Shown here in pieces: positions 45,337 through 55,075 of a stretch of 64,000 bases of DNA. Source of the DNA: Chitinophagales bacterium (GTDB taxonomy: Bacteria > Bacteroidota > Bacteroidia > Chitinophagales > UBA2359); assembly GCA_020628375.1 (NCBI GenBank), contig JAHDFD010000001.1:81332-145331 (forward strand), read 5' to 3'. Position 1 is the stretch's first letter, and each line of letters opens with the position of its first letter. The notes below the pieces were generated by a model, which saw nothing but the letters and a program-made list of their open reading frames with translations, was not told where the DNA came from and did not search any database. The position numbers and the translations under genes are program-made.

Positions 45337-45799
45337 CTAAAAATTTATCAATTAATTTTTGAGCATAAATACCTTCAATAGCTAAATATCTTCCATATTG
45401 TCTAAACCCGTATTTCTCTTGGTACAAGTCAATTAATTGGGTCTTAGGCATTAGCGATACAAAGCCATAATATCCTTTTTTGAAAGCATTTTCTGCCGCA
45501 AAAGCAATAAGTGTTCCTGCAATACCTTCTATTTGCTTCTCTTTTCCCTGATGTTCTTTTCGGACTTCAAGAAGGTTTAAGTGAATTCTATATTCGTTCG
45601 GTATATCAATAAGTGAAACTATCCCAAGTATCTGGTCGTCTTTGGAAATAAGTACAGCCTTGAATACTTCATAATTTCGTTCAGTATGCCAATTAAAAGA
45701 GAAGCCTTCATCTATAGCTATTTTGTCAAAATCTTCACTTGAAACTATTTGAATGGTCGCCTCTACTTGCTTTCCAGATGATTTATAAATTAGCTTCAT
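45326..45799 (-). CDS. GNAT-fold acetyltransferase-like protein
   Basis: 157 residues. AVLISKDDQILGIVSLID and a following GIAGTLIAFAAENAFKKGYY, then LMPKTQLIDLYQEKYGFRQY, follow the strand-helix order of GNAT N-acetyltransferases (acetyl-CoA pyrophosphate region and the C-terminal Y-x-K-x-GF element). The Q/R-x-x-G-x-G/A loop is degenerate (KQIEGIAG). It precedes and overlaps the HTH gene. It may be a GNAT toxin acting on tRNA or another substrate, or a plain acetyltransferase. About 260 bp with no gene separate it from hsdR. Confidence 0.6.
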   Translation of the reverse strand: MKLIYKSSGKQVEATIQIVSSEDFDKIAIDEGFSFNWHTERNYEVFKAVLISKDDQILGIVSLIDIPNEYRIHLNLLEVRKEHQGKEKQIEGIAGTLIAFAAENAFKKGYYGFVSLMPKTQLIDLYQEKYGFRQYGRYLAIEGIYAQKLIDKFLDDE

Positions 45800-46059
45800 T
45801 AATAACAGTCGCTATCATTCAATCATAAATATAAGACAGAATGTTTATAAAATCAATAAACAAAAATACATTTAATGATAAACAATATAGCCTAAGTTCC
45901 AGATGCTTCGCTTCAACTACACTAAGCTTCATTTCGTTTTGAATGACTATACTATATTTCATCTAGACTGTAATTGTTTTGAATTTATTCAAAGTTGAGG
46001 CTTTTAAAATTCTCTAAAATTTTATACTAGTAGATTTGCTTTTAAAGTGGGAGTAAAAT

Positions 46060-49000
46060 TTACAGTTTCCCTTGTGTTCCCCCTCTAAGTATATCTTTAA
46101 CCATAGCGAACATCATAGCATTGAAATCTTCTTTAGCTTCTTTATTGTCTGTAATTAGCTTGTAAAAATCGAAGCGTGTTGTAACGTATTTTAGTAATTC
46201 TTGCTGGGCAATTTTATCGCTGGTAATTCTGGCATTTTGTTCATCTGAAAACTTTATAGAGTTAAGTACTTCTTCATTATTAGCCATATCCTGCGCAATG
46301 TCATAGAAATCTTCTGCTATCTTTCTAACCTTATCTGAATCGTCAAATTCAGTTCCAAAGCGATCATTGAATGTTTTAATAATATTCGACAATAAATCTA
46401 TTTCAGGATCATTAACACCTCCACGCATTTCGGTTGGAATGGCTTTTAAATCTTCACCTTGTTCCAACAAAATATTTGTTTGAGCTTCTAATTGAAGTCT
46501 GTAACTATCCATATCAATATTATTCAGAATACCTTTGGCTAAATCTTCAGAGGTATTACCACCTAATTTATTCTGAAGATGATTAAGAAAGATATACAAA
46601 CGTTCTAAGTAGGCATTTTCAAAGTGAACTATCTGTGATAAAAAGACATACAAACGAACATAGCTTTTAACTTTTAATCGGAAATCTACTTGTTCTTCTT
46701 CATTTAGATCATTTCTGAAAATATCACTTGATTCATCTAATAAAGCGTGTAATTCATCGACAGATACATTTGCTAATATCTTATCTGAAAAAGCTTCAAC
46801 TTGTTCGCTCGAATATACCTGAAACGCATCTAAAGCATCTTGTAAGTCAAATAGCTTATTAGGGTCGGTTGCTTCCCCTAAAATGGTACTTTCAAAATAA
46901 GGTTTAAAAGCTTTCTCTATTTCATCGGCTGTATTGGCAAAGTCATAAACGAAAGTATCTTTTTTTGAAGGATGGCTTCTATTCAATCGAGATAAAGTTT
47001 GCACGGCATTTACACCTCCCAACTTTTTATCTACAAACATGGTATGTAATAAAGGTTGATCAAAACCTGTTTGAAATTTATTGGCAACTATAAGAAAACG
47101 ATAGGCTGCTTTCTCAAATTCATCAGGAATATTTGCGCCCGAAAAGCCATTTAAACTGGCTTCGGTTTGTCCATTAATTTCACCCGAAAAACCTACAACA
47201 GCTTTATACGGACTATTGATAGATTTTAAGTATTTATCAAATGCTTTTTTATAAGCAACAGCATTTTTTCTACTAGTGGTAACTAACATTGCTTTTGCTT
47301 TTCCATTTATTTTACGTGCTTTGATCACTTCTTCCAGAAAATGATCGATCATTATTTTTGTTTTCTTTTCAATAGCATGCTCACTACTTTCCACATAGTG
47401 TTTAAGTTTCTTTTGCGCCTTCTTTTTATCGTACTCAGGATCATTTTCTATTTTCTTTAATAAGGCATAGTAACTCTGATAGGTTGTATAATTTTGTAAC
47501 ACATCTTTTATAAAGCCTTCTTCTATGGCTTGTTTCATAGAATATAAGTGAAAGGCTCTGAACTTCGTTTTATCAGCTTCCTGATATGGCACACCGAACA
47601 ATTCTAAAGTTTTGTTTTTAGGTGTTGCCGTAAAAGCAAAATAACTGGCATTAGGTAACAGTTTTCTCGACTTGATTATACTTCTTATAAAGTCTTCTCC
47701 TGAAGCTTCGTTACTTTCAAACTCATCATAGTCTTCAAGTGTTTTCTTTAGTACTTCTTCATCATCGACCTTAGCTAAAGTTTCGTTGAGTTTACGTGCC
47801 ATTTTACCACTCAATCCACTATGGGCTTCATCTATGATAATGGCAAAATTACTAGCCGACAATTCGCCAATATCTCCTACTATGTGCGGAAACTTCTGTA
47901 TGGTTGTCGTAATTATTTTTTTACCTTCTTCTAAGGCTGTCTTTAATTGTTTACTACCTTCTGTAATGGCTTCTACTACGCCTTTTACTTGTTGGTATTG
48001 TTTTATGTTCTCTCTGATCTGTTTATCTAAAACCCTACGATCTGTGATTACAATTACAGAATCGAATACGGTGGATGTTCCTTGTTTATTATGTAAGCCT
48101 ACTAGTTGATGTGCTAACCAGGTAATCGAATTACTTTTACCAGAACCTGCGGAATGTTGTATCAGGTATTTTTGTCCTGCGCCGTTTTCTTGTGCATGAC
48201 TTAATAGTTTCCTTACTACATCTAATTGGTGATAACGCGGAAAAATGAGCTTTTTTACTTTCTTCGTTTTCTTTTGTTCATTTTTATCTAAATATTCTTT
48301 TTCTTCGCTTATAAGCTGTGTGAAATTTTGAATGATATTGACCAGACTATCTTTTGTCAGAATTTCTTTCCATAAATAATCTGTACGGAAACCATCTTTT
48401 GGCGGATTGCCTGCGCCGTTGTTATGTCCTTTATTGAAAGGCAAAAAATAGGATGCTTCTTTTTTAAGCTCGGTACACATCCACACTTCTTCGCTATCAA
48501 CGGCAAAGTTTACCAATAATCTACCAAAAAGAAAGATAGCTTCATTGGGATCTCTGTCTTTTTTGTACTGCTTAATTGCGTGCTGAACATGCTGTTTGGT
48601 TAGTTCGTTTTTCAGTTCAAAACTTATAATGGGAATGCCATTAACAAAAACTACAAGGTCTAAGGATTTGCGGTTATTGGGTGAAAAATAGACCTGTCGT
48701 ATTACCGAGAAAATATTGGCTTCGTAGTGCTTGTTGTCTTTTAAATTATAATGTGAAACAGGTTTATCGTAGAGTAAGCTTAGTTTGGTGCTGGTAAAAC
48801 CTTCGGTAATGCCTTTTCTCAATACTTCAATTATTCCTTTTTGCCTGATCTGATCGTTTATACGTTTTATGATCTTTTGCTTGTAAAGGTCTTTATGGAA
48901 TTTTTTGATCTTTTCTAAAGCTTTGGCTTGTGTAGCTTCCAGAAATTGAAATAATAATTCGGTATCTACACAATTGATATTATCGTAACTAGTATTGTTT

Positions 49001-49080
49001 CTTAATAGATAATTATTACTATTGACAAGGTATTCTGCGATGTGTTTTTCAAAACCGTTTTCTTTAGTATTTGTAGGCAT
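46060..49080 (-). CDS. hsdR: Type I restriction enzyme, motor/nuclease subunit R
   Basis: 1,006 residues, the usual HsdR size. The nuclease core LDLVVFVNGIPIISFELK is near residue 147 (Asp...Glu-x-Lys). Translocase motifs: Walker A QHSAGSGKSNS near 310, DEAH in IIIDEAHSGLSGKMARKL near 420, FTATPKNKTLELFG near 490 and QTLSRLNRSHPSKK near 695. The C-terminal helical domain that docks to HsdM follows. It cleaves unmodified DNA when bound to the HsdM-HsdS complex encoded just upstream. An 11-bp tandem repeat array lies between its start and the preceding gene. Confidence 0.94.
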   Translation of the reverse strand: MPTNTKENGFEKHIAEYLVNSNNYLLRNNTSYDNINCVDTELLFQFLEATQAKALEKIKKFHKDLYKQKIIKRINDQIRQKGIIEVLRKGITEGFTSTKLSLLYDKPVSHYNLKDNKHYEANIFSVIRQVYFSPNNRKSLDLVVFVNGIPIISFELKNELTKQHVQHAIKQYKKDRDPNEAIFLFGRLLVNFAVDSEEVWMCTELKKEASYFLPFNKGHNNGAGNPPKDGFRTDYLWKEILTKDSLVNIIQNFTQLISEEKEYLDKNEQKKTKKVKKLIFPRYHQLDVVRKLLSHAQENGAGQKYLIQHSAGSGKSNSITWLAHQLVGLHNKQGTSTVFDSVIVITDRRVLDKQIRENIKQYQQVKGVVEAITEGSKQLKTALEEGKKIITTTIQKFPHIVGDIGELSASNFAIIIDEAHSGLSGKMARKLNETLAKVDDEEVLKKTLEDYDEFESNEASGEDFIRSIIKSRKLLPNASYFAFTATPKNKTLELFGVPYQEADKTKFRAFHLYSMKQAIEEGFIKDVLQNYTTYQSYYALLKKIENDPEYDKKKAQKKLKHYVESSEHAIEKKTKIMIDHFLEEVIKARKINGKAKAMLVTTSRKNAVAYKKAFDKYLKSINSPYKAVVGFSGEINGQTEASLNGFSGANIPDEFEKAAYRFLIVANKFQTGFDQPLLHTMFVDKKLGGVNAVQTLSRLNRSHPSKKDTFVYDFANTADEIEKAFKPYFESTILGEATDPNKLFDLQDALDAFQVYSSEQVEAFSDKILANVSVDELHALLDESSDIFRNDLNEEEQVDFRLKVKSYVRLYVFLSQIVHFENAYLERLYIFLNHLQNKLGGNTSEDLAKGILNNIDMDSYRLQLEAQTNILLEQGEDLKAIPTEMRGGVNDPEIDLLSNIIKTFNDRFGTEFDDSDKVRKIAEDFYDIAQDMANNEEVLNSIKFSDEQNARITSDKIAQQELLKYVTTRFDFYKLITDNKEAKEDFNAMMFAMVKDILRGGTQGKL

Positions 49081-49104
49081 AATGCTCGTTATTTTTGTGT
49101 AGAA

Positions 49105-49215
49105 TGTCTAAATAAATGTCTAAACTTCGTCTAAATCTCGTCTAAACTTCGTCTAAATCTCGTCTAAATCTCGTCTAAACTTCGTCTAAATCTCGTCTAA
49201 ACTTCGTCTAAATCT
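49105..49215. repeat. 11-bp tandem repeat array upstream of hsdR
   Basis: Nine consecutive 11-bp units, one TGTCTAAACTT (49117-49127) then eight of CGTCTAAATCT or CGTCTAAACTT (49128-49215), plus a degenerate unit at 49105. The last unit overlaps the stop codon of the AlbA_2 gene, and the array ends 25 bp before the hsdR start. The unit length is not a multiple of three, so copy-number changes would shift any reading frame across it. Confidence 0.9.
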
Positions 49216-50869
49216 TTAATATCCAAGCTCGTTTTTCATTAGTTATGATAAGCTTTTCTATTCTTAAGTTTTGTAATATGTTTTTGATTTTATTACTTTT
49301 TTGCTCATTAGAAAGAACATCTGGAAGTTTGTCTAAAAGCAAGGCTTCAAAATCGGAACGTTTTGCTTCTCCAAATTCTTCGAGGTAGTCGATAATCATT
49401 TTTTTACAATATTCATCATCAATACCTTTCTGTTTCATATAATTCACTTCTTCGCCTGTAGCTTTGGCAACCGATGCTGCAATATGAAAATTTGGTTTTC
49501 TACCAGTAATTAATTTTTTATTCCTTAACGACTTAATTTCTAATTTGGTTAAATCTTTATTTTTAGCAACTTTATCGAGGGCTATTATATCTAAAAGAGA
49601 TAAATCTTTTAATGTCGCCAACTTTTGGGCATAATTTATATCAACCACTTTACCTGTAAAGCTTACTTTTACCTTATCATCTGTTAGCTCATAGTCTGGC
49701 AAAGGGAAGTATTTATTTCTTTGGATAACAAACATTTTTTTAATACCACTTCCAATGGTATCTATCATGTTCAGGTTAACCATTGCCTGTACCAAAAAGC
49801 TATTACGATATACCGATTCAGGAGCATCGCCGATAACCACTTTCTCTACATTTTTAGGAATAAATTTACCTGAATTTAAAAAGGTCAATCGGCTATCTTC
49901 GTTTTCAACTACTACAATTTTTCCGCCTAAAGTATAATCTTGATGGGCAATGCAATTGTTAAGGGCTTCACGAATGATAAACGGATCGTACTGTTCTACT
50001 TCTTCGGGAAATAAGGTATCGTGAAGTATATAACGGTACTTCAGATTTCTAATTTTTGCATATAGTTTATCGGTGCTTAGAATAATGGGACAAGTAAAAT
50101 GTTCATAGTCTTTTTCTAAGTTGTCTTTATCTTTTAGTATCCAGGTGATTTGGCTAGTGGCTGGATTTAAAAAATGTTCCGATTCGGGTTTACCTAACAA
50201 TAATATGGCGGTATTTGTTATTTTACCGTTTATGGTTACTTTGGCTTTATTTAAAAAAGTGGAGGTATCCCAAGTATCTATTTCATCGGTAATTCGTGGG
50301 TTTTTGATCTTAAACAAGTTTTTTGCTTTGGCAATAGCTTCTTCTGATAGATCGGCAATAGTGGCTTGCTCAACAATTTTTATACTCCAATCGAATTGAA
50401 CGACTTGATTTCTTATGCGTTCAAGTTCTTCTAAATTCAGGGCTTGTAATGATTCGCCATCTCTACCAAAGTAATGACCTTTCCATGCAATAGGAAAGCC
50501 TTTTGGGGCTGGAGGAATTTCAAAGAGGATAACTCTTTTACCTTCTTCATTCGTAAGCTCGTAAATTTCTTTAAAGGTGATACGATTAGTTGTTAGCTGG
50601 GCTATTTCATTTTTCAGGCTGTTTAATTGGCTTGGTTTGCTACGAAATTGAGTATTGACAAATGCTTTGTCTTTATCACGAATACCGAATACTAACCATG
50701 CTTGATCTAAACCTTTGAGGTTGGCTTCGTTGCTGAGTGCCGAAAAGTATTTACCCAATTTATTGAAGTCGTATTGGTTTTTGGCTTCTTTAAATTCTAC
50801 AATTTCATTTTCGTAGCCTTGCTCTATTAATTGTGCAAGTTGCGCTTGTATTTCCGTTAGGCTTTTCAA
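49208..50869 (-). CDS. AlbA_2 (Schlafen-like) ATP-binding protein in the hsd operon
   Basis: 553 residues. The N-terminal AlbA_2/Schlafen-like domain is visible at about 10-125 (NEIVEFKEAKNQYDFNKLGK, then WLVFGIRDKDK and GHYFGRDGESL). A GHKL-like C-terminal part follows near 290-330 (IREALNNCIAHQDYTLGGKI then RLTFLNSGKF), the RecG-like ATP-binding fold usual in this family. Winged-helix segments occupy the C-terminus. Such genes are often found inside type I restriction operons, between hsdS and hsdR as here, with unknown role. Its stop codon lies within the first unit of the tandem repeat array. It starts 24 bp after hsdS. Confidence 0.82.
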   Translation of the reverse strand: MKSLTEIQAQLAQLIEQGYENEIVEFKEAKNQYDFNKLGKYFSALSNEANLKGLDQAWLVFGIRDKDKAFVNTQFRSKPSQLNSLKNEIAQLTTNRITFKEIYELTNEEGKRVILFEIPPAPKGFPIAWKGHYFGRDGESLQALNLEELERIRNQVVQFDWSIKIVEQATIADLSEEAIAKAKNLFKIKNPRITDEIDTWDTSTFLNKAKVTINGKITNTAILLLGKPESEHFLNPATSQITWILKDKDNLEKDYEHFTCPIILSTDKLYAKIRNLKYRYILHDTLFPEEVEQYDPFIIREALNNCIAHQDYTLGGKIVVVENEDSRLTFLNSGKFIPKNVEKVVIGDAPESVYRNSFLVQAMVNLNMIDTIGSGIKKMFVIQRNKYFPLPDYELTDDKVKVSFTGKVVDINYAQKLATLKDLSLLDIIALDKVAKNKDLTKLEIKSLRNKKLITGRKPNFHIAASVAKATGEEVNYMKQKGIDDEYCKKMIIDYLEEFGEAKRSDFEALLLDKLPDVLSNEQKSNKIKNILQNLRIEKLIITNEKRAWILKI

Positions 50870-50893
50870 TATTCCGTTTTGGTTTTGTGTTCG

Positions 50894-52246
50894 CTATTCC
50901 CCCTGCCACCCTCGCACATCTATTTTACCGGTTACTGCTTCGGCAATAAGGGCGGTTTTGTATTCTTCTACTAAGCTTATTTCTTTGGAAATAGTTCCAA
51001 TGGTTTTATCTATCTTTTGGGTTTCCTTAGTTATGAAATCTACTATTTTTTGTTGTTCTGGAAGTGGAGGGATGCAAGTATAAATAGATTTTAGATGATG
51101 TACTTTAAACCTAAAAACTTTAACACCAGTTGCATACTTTCTCAATTCTTTTGCAAACACTTGCGATGAATGATGTAAATATTTTTCATTAACTATATTC
51201 ATATTAGGTTTTAACAATATCTGTTCACCTCCTAACAAGCCTAAATCACTTCGATTATAAAACACCGAATGCCCTAAATCTTCTATTGTTTCTGATGTTG
51301 ATATAAAAATAACATCACCATAATTCACAACTTGAGAATCTTTATAAAATTCACTATTAACATAAAAGTTATACTTTTCATTAATTACATTAACCTTATA
51401 AGTTTTTCCATATTGCAAAGCAACATATTCACCGTTTCTTAACAATTCATCTTTTTTAAAACTTGAATTTCCTCTTATAAGATTACACATACTATTAATT
51501 TTGGTAACCTCCCAATGTTGAGGAATATCGCCGAGCCATTCGATGCCTGAGTTTTTCATTTTGGCATTAGGCTTAATGCCTTTGGTAACGGCTTTATTAA
51601 TAAGGGCTTGTTTTTTCTCGTTGAGTAGTTCAATGAGTTGTTTTTTCTTGCTAATAAAACGGTTTATTTTTTCGAGTTTAAAATCGAGGAAATTGGCTAT
51701 TTGGGTTTGTTCTGAGAGGGGTGGGAAAGGTAGTTTTATTGAACGCAAATCATCTCTCGAAACTTTCAATCTCAATGTATTATATTTCCCTTCTCCCCTA
51801 TCAATGGCTATTAATCCCCTTCCAAGGCTAAACAAAACTCCTTGAACTATTTTACTCCTAAATAGATATTCATAAAACTTGACATTTGACTTGTTGAGAC
51901 CAACATAGTATGTATAATAGACGGGACTAACACAACCAAAATAAGACGAAACTCCAACAGCCCCAACAATCATATTCATACTATTAAAAACAATATCACC
52001 TTCATAAGCTAGCTTATATTTAGTAAAATCATCTTTAAAACGATCTAAGTTTGTTGTTTTTTCCGAATATAAAGTCACTCCTTTATCTATTGAAAGTGAA
52101 AGCCTTTCTTTACTCTTAATAGGATTATTCTTTTCATTCCTCTCTGAAAGGATATTCTTAAAAGATCGAATTACCCATGAATCAGGAATTTCGCCTAACC
52201 ATTCAATGCCACTTTCTTTATATTTTGGATACTTCGTCAATGCCAT
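50894..52246 (-). CDS. hsdS: Type I restriction-modification specificity subunit S
   Basis: 450 residues with the symmetric HsdS layout. Target domain 1 starts YKESGIEWLGEIPDSW and ends FPPLSEQTQIANFLDFKLEK; a conserved coiled coil (ISKKKQLIELLNEKKQALIN) follows. Target domain 2 starts SGIEWLGDIPQHWEVTKIN and ends PPLPEQQKIVDFI with a second coiled coil. The two halves recognise the two parts of a bipartite DNA site. The start codon overlaps the hsdM stop by one base (TAATG), so the genes are translationally coupled. The recognition sequence cannot be read from the protein. Confidence 0.93.
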   Translation of the reverse strand: MALTKYPKYKESGIEWLGEIPDSWVIRSFKNILSERNEKNNPIKSKERLSLSIDKGVTLYSEKTTNLDRFKDDFTKYKLAYEGDIVFNSMNMIVGAVGVSSYFGCVSPVYYTYYVGLNKSNVKFYEYLFRSKIVQGVLFSLGRGLIAIDRGEGKYNTLRLKVSRDDLRSIKLPFPPLSEQTQIANFLDFKLEKINRFISKKKQLIELLNEKKQALINKAVTKGIKPNAKMKNSGIEWLGDIPQHWEVTKINSMCNLIRGNSSFKKDELLRNGEYVALQYGKTYKVNVINEKYNFYVNSEFYKDSQVVNYGDVIFISTSETIEDLGHSVFYNRSDLGLLGGEQILLKPNMNIVNEKYLHHSSQVFAKELRKYATGVKVFRFKVHHLKSIYTCIPPLPEQQKIVDFITKETQKIDKTIGTISKEISLVEEYKTALIAEAVTGKIDVRGWQGE

Positions 52247-54096
52247 TATTCAGTAATTTCTTTAAGCAGGTTTTCAGTTTCGGTTTCCAATGCCAGAATA
52301 TCGGCAGTAATTTCGTTTAGTGATCTTAAAGCTTCGTACTTGTAAAAGTATTTATTAAAGGCTATTTCGTAACCTACTTTCATTTTGTTTTTTTCGTACC
52401 ATGCGTGAGGCGCAAATGGTATAACTTCTCGTTCAAAATATTCATCAATATTTTCTTTCATTGGCACGTTTTCGCTGTCTTTTAGTGCCTTATCGGGTTT
52501 AGGATTCCCCTTTTTATCGGTAAGTATATTTCCTGCTTCATTTTTTAAGGGCTGTTGCACGGTTATTTGATAAGTACCAAAATCGGCATTATCAAAAATT
52601 TTGCTGTACTCGTTTTCTTCAAAAGCAAAGTATAATTCTTGCACTTTTGAAATGTGATCAATTGTAAGTTCATTTCTTTTACTTCCTAGAGTTTTACGCA
52701 TTCTCCTATAAAAATTTTCAGAAGAAGCATTTATCAGCTGTACTTTTCCTTTGCGTTTTTCTTCCTTGATATTGCTGATTATCCAGATATAGGTTGCAAT
52801 ACCTGTATTGTAAAAAATATCGTTGGGTAGCTGGATAATACATTCGAGCAAATCGTTTTCAATTATATATTGTCTGATACCGCTTTCGCTGCTGCCTGCA
52901 TCGCCTGTAAAAAGCGCCGAGCCATTGTGTACCGAAGCAATTCTGCTTCCGCCATCTTCAGGGCTTTTCATTTTAGACAACATGTGTAGCATAAACATCA
53001 ATTGTCCATCATTACTACGAGAGGTAAGGCATTTTTCTTCTAATTCGCCTTTGAAGTTTTTAATTTTTAAATTGAAACGGGTATCGGTAATTTCTACTTT
53101 TTTGGCTGTGCCTACATTCAGTTCTTTTATGTCTTCTTTCCAGCTTGTTCCATAAGGTGGGTTGGTAAGCATAAAGTTGAATTTCAGGTTAGGGTCGAAA
53201 CCGTATTTGCTAAGCGTAGAGCCAAATTTTATTTTGTCGGGATCTTCGCCTTTCAACAGCATATCAGATTTGCAGGTGGCGTACATTTCGCCTGTATTTT
53301 CTTGTCCGTATAAATGAAAAGTGGCATTCGATCTTATTTCTCCATCGGGGTCGGTAGCAAACTTCTTCGATTGGGTTAACATAGCGCCCGAACCCACGCA
53401 GGGGTCGTACACCAAAAACGTGCCTTGTTGAATTTTGTCTTTCACTGGCAAATATACCAAGTGAGTCATGAGTTCAATAATTTCTCTGGGCGTGAAGTGC
53501 CTTCCTGCTGCGGCATTTGTTTTTTCATTGAAGCGACGAATAAGGTCTTCAAACATATAACCCATAGCCATCGGGGAAATTTTTTCGGGTCTGAGTTCTA
53601 CCTTAGGGCTGCAAAATTTTTCGAGTAAAGAAAAGGTAATGCCTGTTTCTTCAAAGGTTTCTAATTGGTTTCTGAATTTGAATTTAGAGATAATATCCTG
53701 CACATTCTCTGAAAAGCCATTGAGGTAATCTTCGAGGTTCGAGTCGATGTTCTTAGGGTCATCGAGTAATTTTTTCATGGTGTATTGCGAGGTATTGTAA
53801 AAAGCTAAACCAGCGCCGTGTTCTTTACTGGTAAGTAAGCCCGAAAGGTCGTCGATCTTATCTTTGAATTGGTGGTAGGTATTGAGCACCTGTTGTTTGG
53901 TGTTCTCTAATGCCAGATCTAATCTGCGCAGCACGGTCATCGGTAAAATTACATCCTGGTATTGATTTTCGAGGTATTTGTTTATGAGTATATCATCGGC
54001 AACCGCCCAAATAAAGTTGATAATGGGTTGTAGGCTTTGTGTATCGAGGCTCATAGATTTATTTTCTTTTTGGGTGTGGTATAATAGTTTATTCAA
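52246..54096 (-). CDS. hsdM: Type I restriction-modification methylase subunit M
   Basis: N6-adenine methyltransferase subunit. Helical N-terminal domain (IINFIWAVADDILINKYL), then motif I YDPCVGSGAML near residue 229 and motif IV LTNPPYGTSW near 315, both intact. The open frame allows Met1 at 54096, but the conserved N-terminus begins at Met15 (MSLDTQSLQPIINFIW), which puts the likely start at 54054 and the length at 602 residues. hsdM leads the hsdM-hsdS-AlbA_2-hsdR operon, 91-133 bp downstream of the receiver gene and on the same strand. Confidence 0.94.
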   Translation of the reverse strand: MNKLLYHTQKENKSMSLDTQSLQPIINFIWAVADDILINKYLENQYQDVILPMTVLRRLDLALENTKQQVLNTYHQFKDKIDDLSGLLTSKEHGAGLAFYNTSQYTMKKLLDDPKNIDSNLEDYLNGFSENVQDIISKFKFRNQLETFEETGITFSLLEKFCSPKVELRPEKISPMAMGYMFEDLIRRFNEKTNAAAGRHFTPREIIELMTHLVYLPVKDKIQQGTFLVYDPCVGSGAMLTQSKKFATDPDGEIRSNATFHLYGQENTGEMYATCKSDMLLKGEDPDKIKFGSTLSKYGFDPNLKFNFMLTNPPYGTSWKEDIKELNVGTAKKVEITDTRFNLKIKNFKGELEEKCLTSRSNDGQLMFMLHMLSKMKSPEDGGSRIASVHNGSALFTGDAGSSESGIRQYIIENDLLECIIQLPNDIFYNTGIATYIWIISNIKEEKRKGKVQLINASSENFYRRMRKTLGSKRNELTIDHISKVQELYFAFEENEYSKIFDNADFGTYQITVQQPLKNEAGNILTDKKGNPKPDKALKDSENVPMKENIDEYFEREVIPFAPHAWYEKNKMKVGYEIAFNKYFYKYEALRSLNEITADILALETETENLLKEITE

Positions 54097-54187
54097 AAGT
54101 AGTGGATATTTTTTTGTTTTAGGGAATCGGGGGGATTATTGGTGTTAGCGTTTGTTTAAATTTCTATTAATTGAAAAGAAATATTTT

Positions 54188-55075
54188 CTACGTTTCAAAC
54201 AAACCAGTCTCAATGCCTTGTTTATACCACATCATTACTTCAAAAAGAGCGTAGGCAATGGCATTGAAAGCAAAGCGAGTGTAAGGTATTCTTTGATTTT
54301 CTATTGCGTGTGTGTATAATGGAGGATTCCAGTTTACAGCTTGTGTAAAATATTCGATAGCTTGATTTTGGTAAACTTTTGTAGTTGGTTCGTAATTTCC
54401 ATCTCTATTACCAGTTAATACTTTTTTCTTGTCATTGAATCTTACACAGTCTTCTAATAATTCAAAGTAAACATTAATTTGGTTATAAATATGTTCTTGA
54501 ATTGTACGGGCATCGGTTAATAATCCACGTTGTTCAGCTTCTGATTTTTCGTTAAACGAGTTATTTTCTACACAAGTTAATAGGGCAATAAATCTATCAA
54601 TATATTCATCATCTAAAAAACCATCATCAAAAATTTTGAATAATTCGGGGTATTTTCTTTTCAATATATAAAGTTCGGATTCACCTACTATTTCTCTTAG
54701 TTTATTTATAAAATCGGCAAGATTGCCATAATCGCCTTTATCAATAATTATGGGCTTTTCATCAATTATTCCCTCCAATTGTTCTTCTACATCATCTATA
54801 TAGGCAGTGTAAATGACAATGTTAATTTTATCAGATAATCTTCTTATTTTTTGAAATCCCCTTGTAACGTGTACTGCTCTCTCGTCTGTATGTTCAGGTG
54901 TTAAAAAACCTTTACCGTCAAGTATAATTAAGTCGAAATCATTGATTTTTTCTCTTAGATCACCAATTCCAGTATGTAGATCTGTTGCAAAGTCAAAACC
55001 TATTTCAGCATCGAAGCATACAGTTTGCATACTATTGCACAACTCTCTATTGTTGTCAATCATAAATAACTTCAT
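54188..55075 (-). CDS. Receiver-domain protein coupled to the methylase-kinase gene
   Basis: 295 residues. Residues 1-125 look like a response-regulator receiver: acidic pair region LFMIDNN (Asp7), phosphoacceptor Asp53 (LIILDGKG), Thr in VIYTAYI near 94 and Lys114 (IIIDKGDYG). The C-terminal 170 residues are helical, without a DNA-binding motif or any family recognised; the late segment RIPYTRFAFNAIAYALFEVM is hydrophobic but not clearly membrane-spanning. Its ATG overlaps the stop of the upstream fusion gene by 4 bp, so the two proteins are made together and are probably a cognate pair. The output is unknown. Confidence 0.72.
   Translation of the reverse strand: MKLFMIDNNRELCNSMQTVCFDAEIGFDFATDLHTGIGDLREKINDFDLIILDGKGFLTPEHTDERAVHVTRGFQKIRRLSDKINIVIYTAYIDDVEEQLEGIIDEKPIIIDKGDYGNLADFINKLREIVGESELYILKRKYPELFKIFDDGFLDDEYIDRFIALLTCVENNSFNEKSEAEQRGLLTDARTIQEHIYNQINVYFELLEDCVRFNDKKKVLTGNRDGNYEPTTKVYQNQAIEYFTQAVNWNPPLYTHAIENQRIPYTRFAFNAIAYALFEVMMWYKQGIETGLFET

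Noticed and set aside
47786-48109. 107-codon plus-strand frame inside hsdR
   Set aside because: Antisense shadow of a strongly coding hsdR region.
49105-49215. Possible CRISPR-like array
   Set aside because: Units of 11 bp are contiguous with no spacers and no cas genes are near; it is a simple tandem repeat.
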